64,000 nucleotides of DNA from Phytopseudomonas punonensis (GCF_900142655.1 NZ_FRBQ01000009.1:1-64000); one strand, 5' to 3'; shown: positions 32,119 to 41,329, numbered from the stretch's first letter. The notes: generated by a model not told the origin, from the sequence alone. Numbers and translations: made by a program.

Positions 32119-34233
32119 ATGACTCATGTTCGTCACTTACTAATCGGCCTCGCATCTGGGTCGGCGTTTTATTCTGGGCTGGCGCCAGCGCTGGGGCTGG
32201 GTGAAATCACCCTGCATTCGGCACTCAACCAGCCGCTGAACGCCGAAATCGCGTTGCTGGCGGTAGGGGACGACATGAGCGCCTCCGATATCAAGGTTGC
32301 GCTGGCACCGGCTGATGCGTTCAACCGCGCTGGTGTCGATCGTGTCTACTTCCTCAATGACCTGCGTTTCAGTCCGATGCTGCGTGGCGGCAAGAGCGTG
32401 GTGCGGGTGGTGTCCAACCAGCCGGTACGCGAACCCTATCTGAATTTCATCGTCGAGCTGAAACGTCCGGGCGGCCAGCTGCTGCGCGAGTACACGGTGT
32501 TGCTCGATCCGCCGTCTTCATCGTCTGCTTACAGCAGCCAGGCAGCATCGGTGGGCGATCAGCAGTTCACGTCCTACGCTCCGCCGCGCCGCACGCCGAT
32601 TGCCAGTCGTGGCGAGCGTTACCAAGTCGCCAGCGGTGAGAGCCTGTGGACGATTGCTTCCAAACTGCGTGTCGATGGCGATAAGGCGTCGCTGCAGGAT
32701 CTGATGCTCGATATTCATGCGCTCAACCCCGAGGCGTTCAGCAACGGCGACATCCATCGCCTGCGCGCTGGTGCTTCGCTGTTGCTACCAGACCATGCCC
32801 GGATTGCCGAGACTGCGCCGGCTAAACCTGCCGACTCCGCCGCGCCTGAGCGCCCTGCGGCACCGGCAGAAATCATCCCCGATACCGCGCCCCAGCAGCC
32901 TGCAGAGCCCCAGGTGGAAGTGCTCGCGCAGATTCGTCGGGTCGAGGAAGAAGTCGCCAACCGCACTGCCGAAAACCTGCAACTGCAGCAGGATCTGTTG
33001 GTGGTACAGAACCAGCTGAAAGACATGATGACGCGCATGGAAGTGCGCGATCAGCAGATCGCCCAGTTGCTCGAACAACTCGCCCAGCGACCCGCAGCCG
33101 CTGCGCCGGCCGAGGCTGCACCGCAAGTCAGCGCGCCGAGTGCCGCCCCGCAAGCTGCTCCGGCACCTGCAGCAGCTGCGGCCCAGCCGGCAGCGCCTGA
33201 CGGTTTCTGGAACCTGTGGAATATGCTGCTGGCAGCCCTGCTGGGCTTGTTGGCGTTGCTGTTAGTGGTGTTCAAACGCAAGCGTAAACCGGACTCAGAG
33301 ACCATTGGCGAGCCTGTGGTCGTAGTACCTCCGGTGGTTCAGGCACCCGTCTCGGAGGCCTTGGAGACTATCGTTGAGCCGCGCGCCGTCGAGGTACCTG
33401 TGGCACCGCCGGTGCGAGCCCCGGTGGCGGCACGTGCCGATACCAGCTCCACGGATCCATTGGACGCCGCCAATATTTACTTGGCCTATGGCCGCCTGGG
33501 CGAGGCCGTATCGGTTCTGCGCCAGGCGTCGCAGGCCAACCCACAGCGGCTGGATATCGGTTTCCGCCTGCTTGAAGTGCTGGCGCAGCAAGGCAATAAC
33601 GTTGCCTTCGCCGAAGAAGAAGTACGGTTGCGTCAAGCTGGTTTTGATGGTGCTCGTCTTGATGCCCTCAAGGCGAGTTACCCGGCGTTGTTCGCCCAGC
33701 CTGTTGATGAGTTTGAGTCGCTCGGTCCACTGGAAGACTTGACTCTCGATCTGGATGAGATGCCGGCGGCAGCGCCTGTGCCCGCATCTCAGCACAAGTC
33801 TCAGGATGACGACTTCCAGCTCAACCTCGATGACCTGTCGCTCGATGCCGACTGGGATCTGGTCAACCCCTTTGAAAATTCGTCACGCAAGAAGCGCGCT
33901 GGCGCTGATGCCGGTGCACCAGTGGCCGCAGATGAACCGTCGACCGACATTTTCGGCCACGACGTCAACAGCCCATTCGCCGGCACCATGCTGGTCGAGG
34001 AAGAGGGGCCGCAGGAAGAGTGGCTGGAGCTGGACGATCTGCCAGCGGACCTGGCCGATGATGGCGACCGCTTCGTCACCAATCACGAGAACCTGACCAA
34101 GCTCAACTTGGCGATGGCCTATATCGAGCAGGACGATCTTGAAGCCGCGTGTGACATCCTCAACGAGGTGATCAATGAAGGCGACGAGGAAGAAAAACAG
34201 GAGGCTCGCGAGCTGCTTGCGCGTATCGCCTGA
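32119..34233 (+). CDS. FimV-like LysM membrane protein (short FimV paralogue)
   Basis: A 704-residue protein from the ATG at 32119. Order: signal peptide; the FimV N-terminal domain (LGEITLHSALNQPLNAEIALL); a LysM peptidoglycan-binding domain at about 165-230 (YQVASGESLWTIASKLR); a coiled coil at about 275-335; an Ala/Pro-rich linker; one membrane helix near 370; an acidic cytoplasmic part; and a C-terminal TPR-like FimV domain (LNLAMAYIEQDDLEAACDILNEVI). FimV/HubP proteins organise the cell pole and pilus/flagellum positioning. Canonical Pseudomonas fimV is about 900 residues and lies beside truA/asd; this one is shorter and sits behind an MFS gene, so it is probably a second, FimV-like member. 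A strong terminator follows. Confidence 0.82.
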   Translation: MTHVRHLLIGLASGSAFYSGLAPALGLGEITLHSALNQPLNAEIALLAVGDDMSASDIKVALAPADAFNRAGVDRVYFLNDLRFSPMLRGGKSVVRVVSNQPVREPYLNFIVELKRPGGQLLREYTVLLDPPSSSSAYSSQAASVGDQQFTSYAPPRRTPIASRGERYQVASGESLWTIASKLRVDGDKASLQDLMLDIHALNPEAFSNGDIHRLRAGASLLLPDHARIAETAPAKPADSAAPERPAAPAEIIPDTAPQQPAEPQVEVLAQIRRVEEEVANRTAENLQLQQDLLVVQNQLKDMMTRMEVRDQQIAQLLEQLAQRPAAAAPAEAAPQVSAPSAAPQAAPAPAAAAAQPAAPDGFWNLWNMLLAALLGLLALLLVVFKRKRKPDSETIGEPVVVVPPVVQAPVSEALETIVEPRAVEVPVAPPVRAPVAARADTSSTDPLDAANIYLAYGRLGEAVSVLRQASQANPQRLDIGFRLLEVLAQQGNNVAFAEEEVRLRQAGFDGARLDALKASYPALFAQPVDEFESLGPLEDLTLDLDEMPAAAPVPASQHKSQDDDFQLNLDDLSLDADWDLVNPFENSSRKKRAGADAGAPVAADEPSTDIFGHDVNSPFAGTMLVEEEGPQEEWLELDDLPADLADDGDRFVTNHENLTKLNLAMAYIEQDDLEAACDILNEVINEGDEEEKQEARELLARIA

Positions 34234-34252
34234 TTCTTCCGGCAAGACACCA

Positions 34253-34275
34253 AGCGCGGCCCGGCCGCGCTTTTT
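34253..34275 (+). terminator. Rho-independent terminator of the fimV-like gene
   Basis: AGCGCGGCC and GGCCGCGCT pair around the centre at 34262, directly followed by TTTTTC. It begins 20 bases after the fimV-like stop. Confidence 0.9.
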
Positions 34276-34327
34276 CATGGTTGGTCTTAAATAGGGCCGT
34301 GGGCCGATTTGTCAGCGGAGTCTTTTC

Positions 34328-34621
34328 ATGAGTCCCAGCAAAGCTGAAGTGACCATCACCTATTGCACTCAATGTCAGTGGCTGCTGCGCGCCGCCTGGC
34401 TGGCTCAGGAGCTGCTTTCCACGTTCGCCGATGACTTGGCCAGGGTCAGCCTGGAGCCCGCCAGCGGCGGCACGTTCCGTATCGAGTGCAATGGCGTGCA
34501 GATATGGGAGCGCAAGGCCGATGGCGGCTTCCCTGAAGCCAAGGAGCTCAAGCAGCGCGTCCGCGATCAGATCGATCCAGCTCGCGACCTGGGCCACAAC
34601 GATCACCCAGCGGAACGCTGA
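34328..34621 (+). CDS. SelT/SelW/SelH-family (Rdx) protein, cysteine form
   Basis: A 97-residue thioredoxin-like protein of the SelW family. The redox motif Cys13-Thr-Gln-Cys16 (YCTQCQWLLRAAWLAQELL) has Cys where some homologues have selenocysteine, and GGTFRIECNGVQIWERKADGGFPEAKELKQ is the rest of the small fold. Function is probably thiol redox but undetermined. It stands alone between a terminator and a convergent csaA gene. Confidence 0.88.
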   Translation: MSPSKAEVTITYCTQCQWLLRAAWLAQELLSTFADDLARVSLEPASGGTFRIECNGVQIWERKADGGFPEAKELKQRVRDQIDPARDLGHNDHPAER

Positions 34622-34645
34622 ATTCGGACGGTTTGGTGTTGCCGC

Positions 34646-34981
34646 TCAAGCCAGGCGCGCGCCATTGGGCAAGGGTTTGTCGAAGCCGGCAATCACGACC
34701 CTGCCATCGTTGTCGTAGACCCCCGTGACCAGCACTTCGGAGCGCACACCCGCGATACGTTTGGGCGCGAAATTGCACACGCACAACACCTGGCGCCCGA
34801 TCAGTTCTTCAGCGCTGTAGTGGGCCGTGAGCTGAGCGCTCGACGTGCGGATCCCTAGCTCGCCGAGATCCACTTGCAGCACATAGGCCGGTTTAAGGGC
34901 CTTCTCGTTAGGCGCCGCGCTGATAAGGGTGCCGACGCGTAGTTCGACGCGCTCGAAGTCTTGCCACTCGATGATCTGCAT
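34646..34981 (-). CDS. csaA: CsaA/YgjH-type tRNA-binding protein
   Basis: A 111-residue stand-alone tRNA-binding OB-fold domain, like the C-terminal domain of methionyl-tRNA synthetase. Recognised by WQDFERVELRVGTLISAAPNEKALKPAYVLQVDLGELGIRTSSAQ and RQVLCVCNFAPKRIAGVRSEVLVTG. The family forms dimers, binds tRNA and has been linked to chaperone-like or secretion-related activity. It is followed upstream on the same strand by an AraC regulator after a 66-base gap. Confidence 0.9.
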   Translation of the reverse strand: MQIIEWQDFERVELRVGTLISAAPNEKALKPAYVLQVDLGELGIRTSSAQLTAHYSAEELIGRQVLCVCNFAPKRIAGVRSEVLVTGVYDNDGRVVIAGFDKPLPNGARLA

Positions 34982-35047
34982 GAAACGCCTCCTGTTTTGG
35001 CCGCACTTTAGCGGCGCCGAGCAGGCAGGGCTGTCGCGTGACTGGCG

Positions 35048-35806
35048 TTATTTATCGCAAGGCTGGCGCTCACGCAGCGCTTTGGGTGTTTCGCCGAAGT
35101 GGCGGGAGAGGGCAGCGGTAAACGCGCTCTGCGAGGTGTAGCCGACGCGCGCGGCAATGTCGCCGACGCTTAGGCGGCTGTTGTGCAGCAATTGGCGGCC
35201 TAGGCGCAGGCGTTTGTCACGCACGTAGGCCATGGGCGTCAGTCCCGTCTCGTCGAGAAAGCGATTGTGAAAGCGCGCGACGGAAAGCCCGGCAAAGCTG
35301 GCCAGGTCGGCCACCTGAATCGGGTGGGCGGCGTGTCTTTCGATATAGGCATTCAGCGCGCCTAACGGCAGGCCCAGAGTAGGGCGCGCATCGGTTTCCG
35401 CACTGAGGCTGGCCAGCAGCAGGATAGAGCCCTGACGAGCGACCAGCGGATCGTTGATCGGGCTGGCGGCAAGCCAGTTGACCAGACCGCTCTGGGTTAC
35501 CGACAGCTCGACTTTCTGCGGCGCCTCCAGCAGACGCCGACTGGCATCGGCATGATTGCCCAGGTGGCGCTCCAGCCAGTCACCTGCCGGGACGTCGAAC
35601 ACCAGGCATTCGCTGCCGTTGCGGCTGTCGCAGGCATGCCGCGAGCCAGCGGGCACCACCGCCAGGGTCTGCCGGCTGATTCGGCTGCCGAAGCCATCGA
35701 CCTCGAACTGCAAATGGCCGCTCAGGCCGAAAACCAGCTGGGCGTGATCGTGCTCGTGGCAGACGATGTCCTGATGGTAGTGGCGTACTGACAAGAGCGT
35801 TGGCAT
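35048..35806 (-). CDS. AraC-family transcriptional regulator
   Basis: A 252-residue regulator. Residues 1 to about 130 form a cupin-like sensor (HEHDHAQLVFGLSGHLQFEVDG); the C-terminal 100 residues are the double helix-turn-helix AraC domain (LASFAGLSVARFHNRFLDETGLTPMAYVRDKRLRLGRQLL and VGDIAARVGYTSQSAFTAALSRHFGETPKALR). Ligand and targets are unknown. The neighbours in P. aeruginosa are the same as far as I recall (csaA on one side, plcP on the other). Confidence 0.88.
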   Translation of the reverse strand: MPTLLSVRHYHQDIVCHEHDHAQLVFGLSGHLQFEVDGFGSRISRQTLAVVPAGSRHACDSRNGSECLVFDVPAGDWLERHLGNHADASRRLLEAPQKVELSVTQSGLVNWLAASPINDPLVARQGSILLLASLSAETDARPTLGLPLGALNAYIERHAAHPIQVADLASFAGLSVARFHNRFLDETGLTPMAYVRDKRLRLGRQLLHNSRLSVGDIAARVGYTSQSAFTAALSRHFGETPKALRERQPCDK

Positions 35807-35918
35807 GGCTAGAATCCCCGACCGGTCGCGCCAGTCTACTCCGTGAAACGGTTTTCTGGCTGCGTTGGCGAGTGGGAATCGGCGAAAGCACTGAGTTCAG
35901 CGTGGTATGGCAGTGCCG

Positions 35919-35958
35919 TAGTCATCGAATTGCCACGCCGCGGTCACATTGATTTCAT
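35919..35958 (+). promoter_or_regulatory. Four-unit Pho box upstream of plcP
   Basis: Four 7-mers recur every 11 bases: TAGTCAT (35919), TTGCCAC (35930), CGGTCAC (35941) and ATTTCAT (35952). Against the PhoB half-site CTGTCAT they match at 5, 4, 5 and 5 of 7 positions, and the 7+4 spacing is that of Pho boxes. The array ends 43 bases before the plcP start. It predicts activation under phosphate starvation. Confidence 0.65.
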
Positions 35959-36001
35959 TGCGCTCGCGCAAGCTCGGCGAAAATCTGCCGGAGACTGCCC
36001 G

Positions 36002-36826
36002 ATGAGCATCGAACCCCTGGAAAGGCCGAGCCGCAAGAAACATGTGCGCACGTTATGGATTTCTGATGTGCACCTGGGCACGCGCGACAGCCAGGCCGAG
36101 CATCTGGCGGCGTTTCTCAAGCACTACCAGGCCGAACGCATCTACCTGGTGGGCGACATCATCGATGGCTGGAAACTGCGCAGCGGTATCTACTGGCCGC
36201 AAGCGCACACCAACGTTATCCGCCGCTTGCTGACCATGAGCAAGCGCGGTACCGAGGTGATCTACGTCACCGGTAACCACGACGAATTTCTGCGCCGCTA
36301 TTCGAAGCTGCTGCTCGGCAATATCCAATTGGTCGACGAGGCCGAGCATGTGACTGCCGATGGTCGACGGCTACTAGTTATCCATGGTGATCAGTTCGAT
36401 GTGATTACTCGCTATCACCGCTGGCTGGCCTTTCTCGGCGACTCGGCCTACACCGTCACGCTGGTGCTCAATCGCTGGCTCAACCACTGGCGGCGTCGCT
36501 ACGGTTATGGTTACTGGTCGCTGTCCGCCTACCTCAAGCACAAGGTCAAGAGTGCGGTGAACTTCATCAGCGACTTCGAGGAAGCTATCACTCACGAGTG
36601 TGCGCGCCGCGGCTTCAATGGCGTGGTGTGCGGACACATTCACCATGCCGAAATCCGCAAGCTGGGCGAGGTCGAGTACCTCAACTGCGGCGATTGGGTC
36701 GAGTCCTGCACCGCGCTGATCGAGCACCCGGATGGTCGTATCGAGCTCTACCGTCTGGCCGAGGAGCAGCAACGGCTCGCGCAGCTGCAAGCCGACAAGA
36801 TTGCGGTCATCGAGCCGGCGGCATGA
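36002..36826 (+). CDS. plcP: PlcP-type metallophosphoesterase (phospholipase C for lipid remodelling)
   Basis: A 274-residue calcineurin-like phosphoesterase related to LpxH. Metal-site motifs: SDVHLG, GDIIDGW, GNHDE, IHGDQFD and CGHIHHA. In P. aeruginosa and several marine and soil bacteria the equivalent PlcP degrades phosphatidylethanolamine/glycerol to diacylglycerol under phosphate stress, and the linked glycosyltransferase Agt turns the diacylglycerol into glycolipid. The gene overlaps agt by 4 bases and lies behind a Pho box. The ATG at 36002 is chosen over an upstream frame because it starts at the family N-terminus. The alternative annotation, UDP-2,3-diacylglucosamine diphosphatase, is less likely given agt. 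Confidence 0.85.
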   Translation: MSIEPLERPSRKKHVRTLWISDVHLGTRDSQAEHLAAFLKHYQAERIYLVGDIIDGWKLRSGIYWPQAHTNVIRRLLTMSKRGTEVIYVTGNHDEFLRRYSKLLLGNIQLVDEAEHVTADGRRLLVIHGDQFDVITRYHRWLAFLGDSAYTVTLVLNRWLNHWRRRYGYGYWSLSAYLKHKVKSAVNFISDFEEAITHECARRGFNGVVCGHIHHAEIRKLGEVEYLNCGDWVESCTALIEHPDGRIELYRLAEEQQRLAQLQADKIAVIEPAA

Positions 36827-37860
36827 GGCTGCTGATCGTCAGCGATGCCTGGGCGCCGCAGGTCAATGGTGTGGTTACCAGCCTGCTGGCGCTGGTCGGC
36901 GAGCTGCGTGACATGGGCCATCAGGTCGAGGTGCTTTCGCCACAATCCTTTCGCTGCATCCCGTGCCCGAGCTACCCGGAAATTCCCCTGGCGTGGAATC
37001 TCTGGCGCGTCGGCCCGGCCATCGAGGCCTTTGCGCCCGACTGCGTGCACTTGGCGACTGAAGGGCCGTTGGGCTGGGCCGCCAGACGCTGGCTGCTGCG
37101 TCGCGGCTTGGCATTTTCAAGTGCGGTGCATACGCGCTTTCCTGAGTACCTGAGGGCACGCTATCCCTGGCTCGGGCTCGGTGTGGGCTATACCTGCCTG
37201 CGACTGTTTCATCGCCCCAGCCAGGCCGTTTTGGTTAGCACTGAGCGCTTGCGCAATGGGCTGGCGGAGTGTGGTTTGCAGCGCCTGACACTTTGGCGCA
37301 AAGGGGTAGATACGAGGCTGTTTAGGCCAGAACAAACCGTTCCCGTGCCGGTGAGTGCGGTGTTTCTCTACGTCGGGCGCCTTGCGCCGGAGAAGAACCT
37401 GCAAGCGTTTCTCGATTTGCAACTGCCGGGTGAGAAATGGGTGGTCGGCGACGGCCCGCATCGGCAGTTGCTCGAGCAGGTTTATCCGCAGGTGAAGTTC
37501 TTTGGTTACCAGCATGGCGAGGCGCTTGCCGATTTCTACCGGCGCGCCAGCGTGCTGGTGTTTCCTTCACTTACCGATACCTACGGCCTGGTGATGCTCG
37601 AGGCTCAGGCCTGCGGCACGCCAGTGGCGGCTTTCGCCGTACCAGGGCCATTGGATGTGGTGGTGCCAGGCGTCACGGGTGTGCTCGGCAACGATCTGCG
37701 CCAGGCCTGTCTGGCGGCGCTGGAACTGGATCGTGAGCAGTGCGCGCAAGAGGCTGGAAGACAGTCGTGGCGGGCGTCGGCTGTCGAGTTTCTGACCAGT
37801 CAGCCACTGCTCAGTGGTGCGCCGCTGAACGGCAACTTAGCCGTCGTACGCAGCTGCTGA
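36823..37860 (+). CDS. agt: Agt-type glycosyltransferase family 4 (diacylglycerol glycosyltransferase)
   Basis: A 345-residue GT4 enzyme opening MRLLIVSDAWAPQVNGVVTSL, with the donor-site motifs YVGRLAPEKNLQAF and SLTDTYGLVMLEAQACGTPVAAF. Translationally coupled to plcP (ATGA at 36823-36826). In phosphate-starved Pseudomonas the matching Agt makes glycosyl-diacylglycerols that replace phospholipids. The head-group sugar (glucose or glucuronic acid in known cases) cannot be read from sequence. It converges on cyaB with only 14 bases between the stops. Confidence 0.83.
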   Translation: MRLLIVSDAWAPQVNGVVTSLLALVGELRDMGHQVEVLSPQSFRCIPCPSYPEIPLAWNLWRVGPAIEAFAPDCVHLATEGPLGWAARRWLLRRGLAFSSAVHTRFPEYLRARYPWLGLGVGYTCLRLFHRPSQAVLVSTERLRNGLAECGLQRLTLWRKGVDTRLFRPEQTVPVPVSAVFLYVGRLAPEKNLQAFLDLQLPGEKWVVGDGPHRQLLEQVYPQVKFFGYQHGEALADFYRRASVLVFPSLTDTYGLVMLEAQACGTPVAAFAVPGPLDVVVPGVTGVLGNDLRQACLAALELDREQCAQEAGRQSWRASAVEFLTSQPLLSGAPLNGNLAVVRSC

Positions 37861-37874
37861 GTGAGCGGCAGGAG

Positions 37875-39263
37875 TCACATGATGATCTTGTCGCGCAGCT
37901 TCTCGGCAGCTTGCTCCAGTGCCTCGATGACTCGATCCTTGTCGAAGTTCTGGATGCCGTTGGTGTCCAGGTACATGGAGAAGCCGGGCAGCTCATGCTC
38001 CATATAACTTGAAGTGGCCCCCAGGTCGCGGCGGAAATCCACCACCTGATAGATCTGCACCGGGCGGGTGAAACCCTTGACGTTGATCTGGCCCTTGTCG
38101 CGGCACATGATCACGTCCTTGATCAGCGAGTAGGTCTCGTGGGAGATCAGAATCTCGCCCGCTTCGGCGGCGCTTTCCAGGCGGCTCGCCAGGTTCACGT
38201 CGCGACCGATGATGGTGTAGTCCATGCGCGTATCGGCGCCGAAGTTGCCCACAGTGCAGTAGCCGGTATTGAGGCCCATGCGGATCTCCAGCGGCTTGGT
38301 GATGCCCTGGGCGCGCCAGTGCTGACGCAGCACCTTCATGTGCTTGCGCATGGCGATGGCCATCGACACCGCGGCCATGGCGTCCTTCTTGGCGCCCTGG
38401 CTGCTCGGATCGCCGAAGAACACCATCACGCTGTCGCCGATGAACTTATCGATGGTGCCGCCGAACTTCATGCAGATCTTCGACATCTCGTTGAGATAGG
38501 TATTGAGCAGGTCAGTCAGCGCCTCCGCTTCGAGCTCTTCGGACAGCTCGGTGAAGCCGCGGATATCGGAGAAGAACACGGTAAGTTTCTTGCGCTGGGT
38601 TTCCAGGCGCACGTGCTTTTTGCCGCTGAAGATCGACTCCCACACCTGGGGCGACAGGTACTTGGCCAGGTTGCGGGCCAGGCGCGCGGCCTTTTCCTGT
38701 TCGCCCTTGATCTGATGGCGTACCTGGGCGAGGCGAATGCCCTGTTGGTGCACGAAGTAGGCGGTGATGCAGATGTACATGATGGTGAAACCGATGCTCA
38801 CTAGCGCCACCAGCGCCGGTGTTTCGGGCGCCACATGCAGTTCGGTGAGCGAGGCGGTCAGCAGCGTGCCGCTGAACGCGACCAGCAGCGCCAGGCCCAT
38901 GTCGCGCAGACCGCCGACGATCAATGTGCTGAAACTGAGGATCAGCAGGCACATCAGGCTGGGTACCACCGAGAAGCTCAGCAATGCCGCCGCCGCGCCG
39001 CAATGCAGGGCATCGACGAACAACAGCGTCAGCAGCGTGCGGTGCTTGTGCTCGTCGCGAAAGCGCTTGCTCAGCCAATGCGCAAGGTGCGGGTAGAGCA
39101 GCGCATAGGGCACGATCCACAGCAGGCCGTGGCTGAACACCTGCTCATAGGTGCCAGCAGCGACGCTTGCCGCCACGGCAAGGTAGGCCAGCACCCGCGA
39201 GTAATACTCGCGGGTGAGCAGTGACGGCAAGCCGTTGGGTACGATTGGAAGAGTGGTATTCAT
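37875..39263 (-). CDS. cyaB: CyaB, membrane adenylate cyclase with MASE2 sensor
   Basis: A 462-residue class III adenylate cyclase. Residues 1 to about 175 form six membrane helices of the MASE2 type; a short coiled linker leads to the catalytic domain. All key residues are present: metal-binding Asp233 and Asp277, adenine-selecting Lys273 with Asp348/Thr350, and transition-state Asn357 and Arg361. So it should make cAMP, not cGMP. In P. aeruginosa CyaB is the main source of cAMP for the Vfr virulence regulon and occupies the same position beside the agt and plcP homologues. Confidence 0.92.
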   Translation of the reverse strand: MNTTLPIVPNGLPSLLTREYYSRVLAYLAVAASVAAGTYEQVFSHGLLWIVPYALLYPHLAHWLSKRFRDEHKHRTLLTLLFVDALHCGAAAALLSFSVVPSLMCLLILSFSTLIVGGLRDMGLALLVAFSGTLLTASLTELHVAPETPALVALVSIGFTIMYICITAYFVHQQGIRLAQVRHQIKGEQEKAARLARNLAKYLSPQVWESIFSGKKHVRLETQRKKLTVFFSDIRGFTELSEELEAEALTDLLNTYLNEMSKICMKFGGTIDKFIGDSVMVFFGDPSSQGAKKDAMAAVSMAIAMRKHMKVLRQHWRAQGITKPLEIRMGLNTGYCTVGNFGADTRMDYTIIGRDVNLASRLESAAEAGEILISHETYSLIKDVIMCRDKGQINVKGFTRPVQIYQVVDFRRDLGATSSYMEHELPGFSMYLDTNGIQNFDKDRVIEALEQAAEKLRDKIIM

Positions 39264-39452
39264 GTGCTGACGGCGAGCCCTGCTGAAAGTCCGACTGCAT
39301 TACCGAGCGCCAGGCTGCAAACGGCGTGCGGACGGGGCCAGCGGAAAATGGCGATCATATACGCTGCACACCACCCCGGCAAAGGCGCAATGCTGCAGCG
39401 CAGCAATATAGTGGCAGGCGAGTCAGTGAAGGCTCTAGCCTGGGCACTTTCT

Positions 39453-39770
39453 CTAAAAGCGAATGCGTCCAGTAAGCGCGTCTTTGAGCATCACCCAGTC
39501 GCCCATCAACGAGTACAGCGGGTACTGAAAAGTCGCCGGGCGATTGCGTTCGAAGATGAAGTGTCCCAGCCAGGCGACGCCATAGCCAATGACCGGCAAG
39601 GCCAGCAGCCACAGCCATTGCCCGCTGATCAGCACATAGCCGAGTACTGTCAGTACCAGCAGGCTGCCCACGTAATGCAGGCGTCGGCAGGTCGGGTTGG
39701 CATGCTCTTGCAGGTAGTAGGGGTAGAACTCGGAGAAGGAGCTGAAACGCTTATCGGGCTGGCTGCTCAT
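39453..39770 (-). CDS. Mpo1-like (DUF962) membrane protein
   Basis: A 105-residue protein with the DUF962 signature FYPYYLQEHANPTCRRLHYVGS, two or three membrane helices, and GHFIFERNRPATFQYPLYSLMGDWVM. Its histidines resemble those of yeast Mpo1, an Fe-dependent dioxygenase that shortens 2-hydroxy fatty acids. Whether the bacterial member does the same is unproven. Single gene between cyaB and trkH on the - strand. Confidence 0.88.
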   Translation of the reverse strand: MSSQPDKRFSSFSEFYPYYLQEHANPTCRRLHYVGSLLVLTVLGYVLISGQWLWLLALPVIGYGVAWLGHFIFERNRPATFQYPLYSLMGDWVMLKDALTGRIRF

Positions 39771-39874
39771 CGGTGGCTTCCTCTTGTTATGTCAGGCCTA
39801 TTGTTCTGTTACCAGAGTCTAGGCCGATTACGGGCGCAAGTGGCGCCGATTAACCAGAGGCCCGCGGCGGCCGA

Positions 39875-41329
39875 TCAATGCCGCCAGAAGGCGGGCATCA
39901 GCAGCACCAGTACGGTGAGGATTTCCAGACGGCCCAGCAGCATGCCCAGAGTCAGTAGCCATTTGGCCATGTCCGGCAGGCTGGCGTAGGTGCCGGCCGG
40001 GCCGATGATCGGGCCCATGCCCGGGCCGACGCCAGCGACCGTGCTGGCGGCGCCGCTCAGCGCGGTGATCCAGTCCAGGCCGCAGAGGGTCAGCGCCAGG
40101 GCCAGCAGAGCGATGGTGATGGTGAAGAAGAACGAGAAGGTCAGAATCGAGCGGACAATGTCTTCGTCCAGGCGGTGACGGTTGTACTGCTGCTTGATCA
40201 CCGCGCGTGGGTGCACCAGTTGCATCAGGTTGGCCTTGAGCAAAATGTAGGCGACCTGGAAACGGAAGATCTTCAGGCCGCCAGCGGTGGAGCCAGAGCA
40301 GCCGCCGATAAAGCCCAGATAGAAGAACAGCATGCCGGCAAAGCCGCCCCATAAGGAATAGTCGCCTAGGGCGAAGCCGGTGGTGGTCATGATCGAGGTG
40401 CTGTTCACCGCGACATGGCGCAGTGCATCGAGCCAGTGCAGGTCGGTGGTCAGGTAATACCACGTACCGAGAATCAGCCAGGTGCCGAACAGGATGGCGA
40501 GAAAACCGCGTACCTGCTGATCGGCAAGGACCGCGCCGAAATTGCCGCGCAGGGTCGACACGTAGAGTACGAAGGGCAGGCTGCCAAGAATCATCAGCAC
40601 CACCGCGACCCAATGCACGGCCGGCTGCGTCCATTTCGCCAGGGACAGATCGGAGGTGGAAAAGCCGCCGGTAGAGATCGCCGACATGCTGTGGTTGATC
40701 GCGTCGAAAAAGCTCATGCCGGCCAGCCATAGGCCCAGGCAGCCGAGCAGGCTGATGCCCAGATAAGCCACCACCATGTATTTGGCGACCATGTGCGAGC
40801 GCGGCATGACCTTGTCGGAGCGGTCCGAGGATTCGGTCTGGAACAGGCGCATGCCACCGATGCGCAGCATCGGCAGAATCGCCACGGCCATGGCGATAAA
40901 GCCGATACCGCCGAGCCAGTGCAGCATCGAGCGCCAGATCAGAATGCCGGGTGACATGGTGTCGAGGCCGATCAGCACCGTAGCGCCGGTGGCGGTGATG
41001 CCCGACATGCTCTCGAAGAAGGCGTCGGTGTAGCTCATGTGCTGGGTGAACATGAACGGCAGGGCGGCGAAGATGCACACCATCAACCAGCTCGACACCG
41101 TCAGCAGGTACATGTCGCGGGGGCGCAGGTGTACGTCCTTGGGGCGGCCACGGGCGATCATCGACAGGCCGGCGATAAAGGTGATCAGGCTCGACCAGAC
41201 GAAGGGGCTCACCTCTGCGGCGCGGTCGAAAACAAACAGGGTGAACATCGGGCCGACCATGCCAACGGCCACGGTGAGCAGGAAAATGCCGTTGATGAAC
41301 GCGATGAGTCGTAGGGTTGGCCAGGCCAT
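39875..41329 (-). CDS. trkH: TrkH-family potassium uptake protein
   Basis: A 484-residue K+ channel-like transporter with four P-loop repeats; filter segments include SGITATGATVL, AISTGGFSTSD, NSTSIMTTTGFALGDY and ASTVAGVGPGMG. It needs the cytosolic TrkA gating protein, which is not in the window. It is divergent from the ykgJ-like gene, with 164 bases between them for both promoters. Confidence 0.93.
   Translation of the reverse strand: MAWPTLRLIAFINGIFLLTVAVGMVGPMFTLFVFDRAAEVSPFVWSSLITFIAGLSMIARGRPKDVHLRPRDMYLLTVSSWLMVCIFAALPFMFTQHMSYTDAFFESMSGITATGATVLIGLDTMSPGILIWRSMLHWLGGIGFIAMAVAILPMLRIGGMRLFQTESSDRSDKVMPRSHMVAKYMVVAYLGISLLGCLGLWLAGMSFFDAINHSMSAISTGGFSTSDLSLAKWTQPAVHWVAVVLMILGSLPFVLYVSTLRGNFGAVLADQQVRGFLAILFGTWLILGTWYYLTTDLHWLDALRHVAVNSTSIMTTTGFALGDYSLWGGFAGMLFFYLGFIGGCSGSTAGGLKIFRFQVAYILLKANLMQLVHPRAVIKQQYNRHRLDEDIVRSILTFSFFFTITIALLALALTLCGLDWITALSGAASTVAGVGPGMGPIIGPAGTYASLPDMAKWLLTLGMLLGRLEILTVLVLLMPAFWRH

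Noticed and set aside
36002..36826. UDP-2,3-diacylglucosamine diphosphatase (lpxH) as function
   Set aside because: Same superfamily, but the coupled glycosyltransferase, the Pho box and the cyaB neighbour fit PlcP better.
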